Source: Thermoprotei archaeon (GTDB lineage Archaea; Thermoproteota; Thermoprotei_A; Marsarchaeales; UBA168). From it: a stretch of 6,657 bases of DNA. The DNA lies in assembly GCA_011055275.1 (NCBI GenBank), contig DSEZ01000014.1:1-6657 (forward strand), written 5' to 3'. Both the position numbers and the translations under genes were made by a program. This document shows, piece by piece, positions 1 to 5,176 of the stretch (position 1 is the first letter of the stretch; the number at the start of each line of letters is the position of its first letter). The notes under the pieces are model-generated. The model was not told where the DNA came from, ran no database searches, and saw nothing but the letters and a program-made list of their open reading frames with translations.

Positions 1-97
1 AAGAGAGGGGGCTCTGCCCGTGGAACGCGGGCGAGGCGCCCTGGGAATGACCGCGCCTCCGCGAGCGGCACGCTGGAACGCTTATTTCGCGTTCCAC
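1..97. ncRNA. Possible structured RNA element, partial, unidentified
   Basis: The first 80 bases are about 74% GC, far above the roughly 48-50% of the rest of the window, and contain no convincing protein. GC enrichment of this kind is typical of structural RNAs in thermophilic archaea. I see perfect stems at 16-20/28-32 (5 bp), 33-39/53-59 (7 bp, 13-nt loop), 64-67/71-74 (4 bp) and 74-81/89-96 (8 bp, 7-nt loop). There is also an alternative 9-bp long-range stem at 20-28/89-97. I compared it by memory with 5S rRNA, SRP RNA, RNase P RNA and rRNA 3' ends and found no diagnostic motif. Frames 1 and 2 stay open until about position 135-154, but their Arg/Pro/Gly-rich translations look like the by-product of GC-rich DNA. 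The strand is unknown and the element probably continues to the left of the window. Confidence 0.35.
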
Positions 98-154
98 ATA
101 CAAACCGGGAACCTCCTTCCGTTAGGACGAGATAACTCACCCAAGAAACGTTAG

Positions 155-166
155 GTTTTTATCCCA
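155..166 (+). promoter_or_regulatory. TATA-box promoter for the micro-ORF
   Basis: The T-rich box GTTTTTATCCCA is centred near 159, about 26 bp upstream of the GTG at 185. This is the expected distance from an archaeal TATA box to its transcription start. The same 12 bases recur at 303-314 in front of gapN. Confidence 0.45.
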
Positions 167-184
167 GTGCTTGATTAAAGGCAG

Positions 185-247
185 GTGAGGCTCTTGCCTA
201 AGAAAGCGAAGAAAGAGGAGAAAAAGGAAGAGCAGCCGAAGAAATAA
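185..247 (+). CDS. Putative Lys/Glu-rich micro-ORF
   Basis: This is a tiny frame of 20 codons from GTG at 185, or 17 codons from TTG at 194 (MPKKAKKEEKKEEQPKK). It has no hydrophobic core and consists almost entirely of Lys and Glu, like the charged tails of archaeal ribosomal or nucleic-acid-binding proteins. Two start signals compete. The TATA-like box at 155-162 places a leaderless transcript start at about 185. A Shine-Dalgarno-like GGTGA at 184-188, five bases before TTG 194, favours the shorter form. It lies upstream of gapN on the same strand, but gapN has its own promoter. It could be a real small protein, a leader peptide, or a chance open frame in purine-rich DNA. I do not recognise the family. 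Confidence 0.3.
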   Translation: MRLLPKKAKKEEKKEEQPKK

Positions 248-302
248 AGCTTAACTTCTTCGCGTTGACACATATTAATTTTTTATCATGCGCGTAGGTT
301 AT

Positions 303-314
303 GTTTTTATCCCA
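303..314 (+). promoter_or_regulatory. gapN TATA-box promoter
   Basis: The box GTTTTTATCCCA has its T-run centred near 307, about 24 bp upstream of ATG 331, so the gapN mRNA is probably leaderless or nearly so. The box lies inside the extended open frame that begins at ATG 301, which argues against 301 as the start. A second T-rich stretch at about 279-286 is also present, but no suitable start lies the right distance from it. Confidence 0.55.
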
Positions 315-330
315 CCCACGATATTACCGC

Positions 331-1869
331 ATGACCGAAAGAAAGGGAATCGCTCAATATCTGAGTTCGTTCTTCGATCAATGCTTTACGCTAGGTGATG
401 ATGGAATCCCAGAGTTCAAGATGCTAATAGGTGGGCAATGGGTTGAGTCATCAGGAGGGCTTCAAATTGTAGACTCCCCATATGATGGCTCAATCGTTGC
501 CCGGGTCCAGAACGGCACTCTCGAAGACGTAGAGAAGGCCATGCAATGGGTTTCCGGTGAAGGCAAGAAGATAAGGGACATACCAGCCATAGATAGGATA
601 CTCATATTCCAGAAGGCGAGAGACCTCCTCAAAGAACACAAAGAGGAAATCGCGCGCGCCTTGGTTCTAGAGGGAGGCAAGACCATAAGGGCGGCTAGGG
701 GAGAAGTCGATGCGACAGCACAAAGGCTCATGCTGACCATGGAAGAGGCAAGGAAAATTTACGGTGACTACATACCTGGTGATTGGTCCGAGGATACCGT
801 CGGAAAGATGGGGTTGGCAATAAGGGAGCCAGAGGGAGCAGTCGCCGCCATCTCTCCGTTTAACTATCCACTGTATATCGCCTCGGCGAAGATAATCCCG
901 GCGCTGCTATCAGGAAATTCGGTTATCGCGAAGCCAGCGAGCGATGACCCGGTTGCTCTCTTGCTCTTTGCTCGCGTCCTTCAGGAGGCTGGCATACCAG
1001 CTGGATCGCTTAACGTGGTCACGGGCCCCGGAGGAAAACTTGGCGATGCCATCGTTTCCGATGAGAGGATAAACATGGTTACCTTCACCGGTAGCACGGA
1101 TGTGGGTATACACGTCAACAACGTCATGGGGATGAAGAAAAGGCATCTTGAACTGGGAGGAAAGGGCATGGCCATCGTTTTAAAAGACGCCGACATAGAT
1201 TTAGCCGCCAGGAAAGTAGTCGAAGGAAACCTCAGTAATGCCGGACAGAGGTGCGATGCAATAGCCACGGTACTGGTAGAAAATGAGATAGCTGATGAGC
1301 TGATCTCGAAGATAGTTGAAAACGAGAAGAAATGGATCGTTGGCGATCCCATGGACCAGAAGACCGATATGGGACCACTCATCAACGAATCGGCCGCCAA
1401 GAGAGTAGAGGAACTTGTCCGCGATGCGCTTCAAAGAGGGGCAAAGCTGGCACTGGGTGGCCACAGGAACGGGTGCTACTTCGAACCAACAGTCCTAGTA
1501 GATGTCCCTCTCGATGCAAGGATAGTTAACGAGGAAACGTTTGGCCCCGTGCTCGTCGTGATAAGGGTAAAAGATGAAACAGAGGCCTTAGAAATAGCGA
1601 AGAAGCCCAAATACGGGCTTGACTCTTGCGTCTTTACGAATAACTTCTACAGCATGTGGCGTGTGGCCAAGAGCCTCGACGTGGGAGAAGTAACCATTAA
1701 CGATAACCCAAAGCACGGCGTCGGTTACTTCCCATTCGGGGGCAAAAAGCTCTCGGGGCTAGGAAGGGAGGGCATAGGCTACAGCATAGATGAAATGACC
1801 CATCTAAAGACCATTGTATTCAGCTTAGAACCTGGAGGCCTTGGCAAGCGTAGGGTTTTTCAGGGATGA
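331..1869 (+). CDS. gapN: Non-phosphorylating glyceraldehyde-3-phosphate dehydrogenase (GAPN), NADP-type ALDH family
   Basis: The 512-aa product belongs to the aldehyde dehydrogenase superfamily. Archaeal GAPN oxidises glyceraldehyde-3-phosphate irreversibly to 3-phosphoglycerate with NAD(P)+, bypassing GAPDH/PGK in the cytosolic Embden-Meyerhof or branched Entner-Doudoroff routes. Residues seen, numbered from Met 331: Asn178 in SPFNYP (oxyanion site), the FTGSTDVG cofactor turn, the general base Glu274 in LELGGKG, the catalytic Cys308 in NAGQRCDA, and EETFGPV near the C-terminus. The Glu-to-Cys spacing of 34 residues is the family standard. The N-terminal segment with GIPEFKMLIGG and the length of about 510 aa match crenarchaeal GAPNs. 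The open frame extends ten codons upstream to ATG 301, but that would place the TATA box inside the gene, so 331 is preferred. A different ALDH substrate cannot be fully excluded. T. tenax GAPN is reported to be activated by glucose-1-phosphate; whether that holds here cannot be seen. Confidence 0.87.
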   Translation: MTERKGIAQYLSSFFDQCFTLGDDGIPEFKMLIGGQWVESSGGLQIVDSPYDGSIVARVQNGTLEDVEKAMQWVSGEGKKIRDIPAIDRILIFQKARDLLKEHKEEIARALVLEGGKTIRAARGEVDATAQRLMLTMEEARKIYGDYIPGDWSEDTVGKMGLAIREPEGAVAAISPFNYPLYIASAKIIPALLSGNSVIAKPASDDPVALLLFARVLQEAGIPAGSLNVVTGPGGKLGDAIVSDERINMVTFTGSTDVGIHVNNVMGMKKRHLELGGKGMAIVLKDADIDLAARKVVEGNLSNAGQRCDAIATVLVENEIADELISKIVENEKKWIVGDPMDQKTDMGPLINESAAKRVEELVRDALQRGAKLALGGHRNGCYFEPTVLVDVPLDARIVNEETFGPVLVVIRVKDETEALEIAKKPKYGLDSCVFTNNFYSMWRVAKSLDVGEVTINDNPKHGVGYFPFGGKKLSGLGREGIGYSIDEMTHLKTIVFSLEPGGLGKRRVFQG

Positions 1870-1875
1870 GGTCCC

Positions 1876-1883
1876 TTTTCTTT
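1876..1883 (+). terminator. T-tract terminator after gapN
   Basis: TTTTCTTT lies seven bases after the gapN stop codon, and a second run of T follows at 1910-1914. Archaeal RNA polymerase terminates at such T-rich tracts without needing a hairpin. Confidence 0.45.
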
Positions 1884-2000
1884 AAATATTGATCAAAATC
1901 TCGGGATTATTTTTACAAAAGGTTTCGAGTAAGATACTCCTGAGGGGCAAGCAAGCTCTCAACTTTCTAAGATTGCCAAATGGCTCCACATTTTGAGATC

Positions 2001-2159
2001 TTATTGCAAGCACTCAATCTCAAGCCTTTCTGGGCAAGTAAATAGGCGATCACGGGTCTCGTGCCATAGGGTGAACGTTAGACGCCGGTTCAACGCAGCG
2101 GCTTCACTGCTGGTCTCAAAACGGTGAGTGCGGTACGACGTCACTACATGCCATTTCAT
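2001..2159 (-). pseudogene. Decayed fragment resembling the C-terminal zinc-ribbon end of a TnpB-like protein
   Basis: The stretch 1870-2200 has no intact gene. On the minus strand, a 52-codon frame runs from ATG 2159 to TAA 2001-2003 and continues in the same frame beyond it, through another stop at 1959-1961, to about 1893. The segment WHETRDRLFTCPERLEIEC resembles the second half of a TnpB/OrfB zinc ribbon (pattern: aromatic, x, C-P-x-C-G-L-E-I). The preceding ETSSEAAALNRRL aligns in frame with a T-S-S-x-C-P-x-C knuckle. Only one of the expected Cys of each pair, or none, remains, and a codon appears to be missing after CPE. Known TnpB proteins end soon after this ribbon, which fits the remaining length. 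The inference is a dead remnant of an IS200/IS605-type element. Alternatively it is a chance open frame or a lineage-specific small protein. I did not find element ends or an intact guide-RNA region. Confidence 0.35.
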
Positions 2160-2167
2160 GGAATAGG

Positions 2168-2173
2168 TTTATA
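2168..2173 (+). promoter_or_regulatory. TATA box for the DUF5678/protease operon
   Basis: TTTATA lies in the context ggTTTATAgg, centred about 30 bp before ATG 2201. This predicts a transcript with a leader of only a few bases. No Shine-Dalgarno motif is seen before the first gene. Confidence 0.5.
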
Positions 2174-2200
2174 GGCAGCGGGATTTGCTAACTAAACAGA

Positions 2201-2377
2201 ATGGAAGATACGGAAATCATGAAAAAATACGGTGGCCGCTTCGTAGCTATAAACAAGGGCAAGGTTATCGCATCCTCCGTGACGTTAAAGGAAGTTTACA
2301 ATAAGGTAATAAGATCGCAAGACCAAGAAGACCTTTATTTCGCCTATATTCCTGGAAATGACATTTTAATCCTATAA
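2201..2377 (+). CDS. Small DUF5678-like protein
   Basis: This 58-aa protein has the DUF5678 look: KYGGRFVAINKGKVIASS followed by a helix containing LKEVYNKV and a final strand rich in aromatic and hydrophobic residues (LYFAYIPGNDILIL). Members I recall share the pattern K-Y-x-G-[KR]-[WF]-[VI]-A, then G-K-V-[IV]-A-S, then a short helix. The biochemical function of the family is unknown. In archaea these genes often lie directly before a retropepsin-like aspartic protease gene, and that is the case here: the stop codon ends only two bases before the next ATG, so the pair is almost certainly co-transcribed and perhaps translationally coupled. The promoter box at 2168-2173 supports the start. There is no signal peptide, membrane segment or Cys, so the product should be a small cytosolic protein. 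A partner, substrate or regulator of the protease is possible, but this is inference. Confidence 0.72.
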   Translation: MEDTEIMKKYGGRFVAINKGKVIASSVTLKEVYNKVIRSQDQEDLYFAYIPGNDILIL

Positions 2378-2379
2378 GG

Positions 2380-2811
2380 ATGACTCAGATGTCCAGTAAA
2401 CCTATTTTTTCGTTTCCATATCAGCAAGAGATTTCTGGCACCCTCGGGAAATCTCTTAGACCAAGACTACCCCTTCAGCTAAAAACCAAGTCAGGAAAGT
2501 GGGTAACCGTCTCGCTTTACGTGGACACGGGCGCCGACATATCCATGCTGCCTAAAAGCACGTCGGACATACTTGGCATTAACCTGAAGTCCGGTGATGA
2601 GGTCATCGTTGTAGGCCTGGCGGGAGAGCTGATACGTGCCTACCTGCATGACCTCGAGTGCAAGATAGAGGGATCAGATCCGTTCACCATGAAGTTCGCA
2701 ATATCGGAAAAGGAAACCGTAGTGCCGATACTTGGAAGGGAAGGCATCTTTCAGCGCTTCAACGTCCGCTTTAACAACCTTGCATCTCAAGTAGAACTTG
2801 ATCCGTTATAG
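2380..2811 (+). CDS. Retropepsin-like (clan AA) aspartic protease
   Basis: The 143-aa product carries one copy of the aspartic protease signature: LYVDTGADISMLPK, with catalytic Asp49 (hydrophobic-Asp-Thr-Gly-Ala). The family's second conserved patch, two hydrophobic residues followed by Gly, is VPILGREGIF at 115-124. One half-site per chain implies an active homodimer, as in retropepsins and archaeal or bacterial clan AA proteins. No signal peptide or transmembrane helix is visible, so it probably acts in the cytosol; the substrate is unknown. It follows the DUF5678-like gene by two bases. An alternative start at ATG 2389 would put the AAGGA at 2376-2380 eight bases upstream as a ribosome binding site and remove three residues; both starts are credible. 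No reverse transcriptase, integrase or gag-like gene is nearby, so this is a cellular rather than a retroelement protease. Confidence 0.82.
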   Translation: MTQMSSKPIFSFPYQQEISGTLGKSLRPRLPLQLKTKSGKWVTVSLYVDTGADISMLPKSTSDILGINLKSGDEVIVVGLAGELIRAYLHDLECKIEGSDPFTMKFAISEKETVVPILGREGIFQRFNVRFNNLASQVELDPL

Positions 2812-2820
2812 CAATCGAAG

Positions 2821-2830
2821 CTTTTATTCT
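2821..2830 (+). terminator. T-rich terminator after the protease gene
   Basis: CTTTTATTCT begins nine bases after the protease stop codon and opens a very AT-rich stretch that runs to about 2879. It is a plausible archaeal T-tract terminator. Confidence 0.35.
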
Positions 2831-2870
2831 ATAACTGTTAATAAACAAATTATTTATTAAACCAAAAATC

Positions 2871-2878
2871 CTTTTAAG
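2871..2878 (+). promoter_or_regulatory. TATA box for the MscS-family gene
   Basis: CTTTTAAG, preceded by the A-rich ACCAAAAATC as a likely BRE region, is centred about 39 bp before ATG 2914. It predicts transcription from about 2900 and a leader of about 13 nt containing a weak purine-rich ribosome-binding candidate (AGGTCGGAAG, 2901-2910). This gene would therefore differ from its leaderless neighbours. Confidence 0.45.
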
Positions 2879-2913
2879 TGTGTGCAAGAAGCTTCTAGGC
2901 AGGTCGGAAGCTC

Positions 2914-3663
2914 ATGCAGCAGTTTGTGTGGCCGGGATTTCCACTCCTCACGGTTCTCTACGCCGCCCTTATAGTTGTAATTTGCGCGCTAGCCATATGG
3001 ATAATAAACCACTCACTAAACAAAGCTCTCACAAAGATCTCATCATCTATCATAAGGGACCTGGAAATAGCTGCTGACCTCTTCATAGTAATAATAGGAA
3101 TCGCCGCCATATACTCTCTTTTGGGCGTTACGCTTAACGTGTTCCTGATATTGGTTTTCTTAATCCTCATAGCCGGATTCATAGCAGCAAAGGATGCCAT
3201 GTCATCCTACATATCGACTTACGTGATAAGGAGCTCTAACGCGATAAAACCGGGAGACTGGATCGAAACACAAGGGATAAGGGGCACAGCAGTTCGCGTG
3301 GATAACTTTTACACAATAGTTCAAAGGCCCGATGGACTAATAACTTATGTAAATAACGCGAACCTATTTAAGGAGGGCTTCACCGCTTTTTCGCCGTTAA
3401 CGACCAAGTACGTTGAGATAAACCTCGAAGTTCCCCTTTCGAGATTTAAACCCGAAGTTTATGAGAAAATAAAAGAGCTAGCTGAAGAGGCCTCCAAGGC
3501 CTCGGGAAAAGGAGAAAGTCCGGAAGTGCTCATCTACGAGCTAGCTTTTGATGCCGTAAAGCTCAAACTGAGAATACCCGTTACTAATCCGAGAAGAGAA
3601 GACGCGATAAAAAGCGATGTATTGGAGAAGGCCCTAAACGCTATCTACGGTCAAGCTCAGTAA
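2914..3663 (+). CDS. MscS-family small-conductance mechanosensitive ion channel
   Basis: The 249-aa membrane protein has three predicted helices: about 10-33, 54-71 and 74-92. The amphipathic pore-lining stretch of the last helix continues through AAKDAMSSYISTYVI. This is followed by the hallmark beta domain of MscS, with KPGDWIE (112-118), a GTAVRVDNFYTIVQRPDG segment and YVNNANLF (145-152), where most members have an I/V-P-N turn. The C-terminal alpha/beta domain runs to residue 249. MscS channels form heptamers in the cytoplasmic membrane and release solutes on hypo-osmotic shock. At about 250 aa with three helices this is a minimal MscS. The canonical Ala/Gly packing of the pore helix is only partly kept (IAGFIAAKDA), so gating may differ from the E. 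coli channel. The gene has its own promoter, and its 3' end overlaps the end of the converging proS by seven bases. I give no gene symbol because archaeal paralogues vary. Confidence 0.85.
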   Translation: MQQFVWPGFPLLTVLYAALIVVICALAIWIINHSLNKALTKISSSIIRDLEIAADLFIVIIGIAAIYSLLGVTLNVFLILVFLILIAGFIAAKDAMSSYISTYVIRSSNAIKPGDWIETQGIRGTAVRVDNFYTIVQRPDGLITYVNNANLFKEGFTAFSPLTTKYVEINLEVPLSRFKPEVYEKIKELAEEASKASGKGESPEVLIYELAFDAVKLKLRIPVTNPRREDAIKSDVLEKALNAIYGQAQ

Positions 3664-5090
3664 GCCTTGCTAACGTAAGCCCGGTAGCGCGCAGGTCTTC
3701 CACACACTATGCACTTTCCCTCAGCAGTTTCCTCGACGCAACGCACAGTTGCTCCCGTTGTGTCGTATATCTTGTCTTCACATTCCCTCTCGTCACAAAG
3801 GTTCACGACACTGAAACCTCTCCTGTTTTTCACCGCTTCTGATAACTCTTCAAGGGTACTGACCTCATTTATCATGGAAACTAGCTTCGCTTTTGCTTTT
3901 TCGTAAAGGCTCTTTTGTATATTAGATAGCACACTCTTAACGGTAGCGGCAGCATCAGACACGTTGACCACACTCTTTTCCCCCGTGTCGCGCCTCGCTA
4001 AAACCATTGTCCCGTGCTCAACATCCCTTGGCCCAATTTCGATCCTAAGTGGGACTCCCCTCATCTCCCACTCGTTATACTTATATCCCGGGGTCTTGTC
4101 GTTCCTTTCATCCACGTAGGCCCTAATGCCGGCAAGCTGCAGCTCACGTGCGAGCTCGCGAGCACGCGGCGTTGGGTCCTGCTTATCCCTGTATATTATG
4201 GGGACCAACACGACCTGAAGAGGAGCGACCTCAGGAGGTATTACTAGACCTTTGCTGTCCCCATGCAACATGATCATGGCCCCTATTACCCTCCATGAAA
4301 GCCCCCAAGACGTCTGCCACACGTAGTGCTTATTACCCTTCTCGTCAACGTAAGTTATCTCAAAGGGCACGGAAAAGTTCTGACCCAACATGTGCGACGT
4401 AGCCATTTGTATTGCCTTACCATCTGGCATCATCGCCTCAAGGGTGTACGTGAACACGGCTCCCTTGAACTTTTCCTTTTCCGTCTTTCTACCCTTGATC
4501 ACTGGTATGGCCAGTAGGTCCTTGAGCACCTTCTCGTAAAGGTCCAGCGCTTCCTGCGCCTGCTTTAGCGCCTCGTCCTCGGTCGCGTGAGCCGTATGGG
4601 CTTCCTGCCACAAGAACTCCTTAGTCCTTATGAATGGCCTTGTAGAAGACGTCTCCCACCTAACGACGCTGTTCCATTGGTTTAGCTTAAGGGGAAGGTC
4701 GCTCGTCCCGTGAATCCACTTTGAATACATGGTATACATTATGGTCTCGCTTGTGGGCCTGACGGCAAGCCTCTCCTCGAGCTTCTGATCACCTGCTTCC
4801 GTTACCCACGCGACCTCAGGCGTAAAACCGGTAAAGTGCTCGCTCTCCTTCTTTAGGAGGCTCTCCGGTATGAGAAGGGGAAAGTAGGAGTTTTTAACAC
4901 CCATTTTTTCCATCTCCTTGTTCATGTATTCTCTGATCTTCTCCCAGATGAAGGCCGCTGGGGGAAGCAGCACTATAAATCCTCCAACAGGAGAAAAGTC
5001 TATGAACCCACTTTTGATCAGTATCTCAGAGTACCAGTCGGATAAATCCTCCTTGCTGCTCTGAAGACCTCTGTCATTGGATTGAGCCAT
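3657..5090 (-). CDS. proS: Prolyl-tRNA synthetase, archaeal/eukaryotic type
   Basis: The 477-aa class IIa synthetase joins proline to tRNA-Pro in the cytosol. Numbered from Met at 5090, I see the motif 1 region with GFIVLLPPAAFIWEKI, the proline/ATP pocket RPTSET (111-116), motif 2 with VVRWETSSTRPFIRTKEFLW (20 residues), and motif 3 with WQTSWGLSWRVIGAMI followed by HGDSKGLVIPP. An HGTP anticodon-binding domain starts at about 288 (APLQVVLVPI). The C-terminal domain has Cys at 432, 437, 460 and 463 as probable zinc ligands and ends in Tyr, as archaeal ProRSs do. There is no bacterial editing insertion. Within motif 3, Trp266 precedes the conserved Arg267, where relatives I recall have Thr (GLSTR). 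The open frame extends 13 codons upstream to TTG 5129, but a TATA box about 25 bp before ATG 5090 and the usual family length favour 5090. Confidence 0.95.
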   Translation of the reverse strand: MAQSNDRGLQSSKEDLSDWYSEILIKSGFIDFSPVGGFIVLLPPAAFIWEKIREYMNKEMEKMGVKNSYFPLLIPESLLKKESEHFTGFTPEVAWVTEAGDQKLEERLAVRPTSETIMYTMYSKWIHGTSDLPLKLNQWNSVVRWETSSTRPFIRTKEFLWQEAHTAHATEDEALKQAQEALDLYEKVLKDLLAIPVIKGRKTEKEKFKGAVFTYTLEAMMPDGKAIQMATSHMLGQNFSVPFEITYVDEKGNKHYVWQTSWGLSWRVIGAMIMLHGDSKGLVIPPEVAPLQVVLVPIIYRDKQDPTPRARELARELQLAGIRAYVDERNDKTPGYKYNEWEMRGVPLRIEIGPRDVEHGTMVLARRDTGEKSVVNVSDAAATVKSVLSNIQKSLYEKAKAKLVSMINEVSTLEELSEAVKNRRGFSVVNLCDERECEDKIYDTTGATVRCVEETAEGKCIVCGRPARYRAYVSKAY

Positions 5091-5111
5091 CTCGAGATCC
5101 ACATGACATGC

Positions 5112-5119
5112 GTTATAGG
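5112..5119 (-). promoter_or_regulatory. proS TATA-box promoter
   Basis: On the minus strand, CCTATAAC is centred about 25 bp before the A of ATG 5090, with an A-rich stretch (GCAAAAAACC) just upstream as a BRE-like element. This predicts a leaderless proS mRNA. Confidence 0.55.
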
Positions 5120-5135
5120 TTTTTTGCAAAAACCT
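5117..5135. repeat. Perfect 8-bp inverted repeat between divergent promoters
   Basis: AGGTTTTT (5117-5124) and AAAAACCT (5128-5135) are exact reverse complements separated by TGC. The repeat lies between the proS and galT TATA boxes and touches the proS box. It is placed like an operator that could control one or both genes, although its A/T runs may simply be the proS BRE. Confidence 0.4.
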
Positions 5136-5147
5136 GGGCTAGAAAGC

Positions 5148-5155
5148 TTCTTAAG
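5148..5155 (+). promoter_or_regulatory. galT TATA-box promoter
   Basis: TTCTTAAG is centred 25-26 bp before ATG 5177 and preceded by the purine-rich AGAAAG as a BRE-like element. It predicts a leaderless galT mRNA starting at 5177. Confidence 0.5.
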
Positions 5156-5176
5156 TTCGCACTTGTCAAAGATCAA

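Noticed and set aside
1..135. C-terminal end of a protein in plus frames 1 or 2
   Set aside because: Both frames are open together because the DNA is GC-rich; the translations are Arg/Gly/Pro-rich with no motif, while the region has several perfect stems.
462..1464. Long minus-strand open frames inside gapN
   Set aside because: They mirror codon structure of a clearly conserved gene, have Ser/Pro-rich low-information translations and no promoter or family motif.
2081..2105. T-arm-like GGTTCAAC (2087-2094) suggesting a tRNA
   Set aside because: No matching 5-bp T-stem, no acceptor stem, D-arm or anticodon arm can be built around it.
2380..2811. Protease as part of a retroelement
   Set aside because: No reverse transcriptase, integrase, gag-like gene or long terminal repeat is present; the partner gene is a small cellular DUF5678-like protein.
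2880..3077. 65-codon plus-strand frame overlapping the start of the MscS gene
   Set aside because: It is out of frame with the conserved channel sequence, shows no domain, and its start lies immediately after the TATA box, upstream of the expected transcript start.
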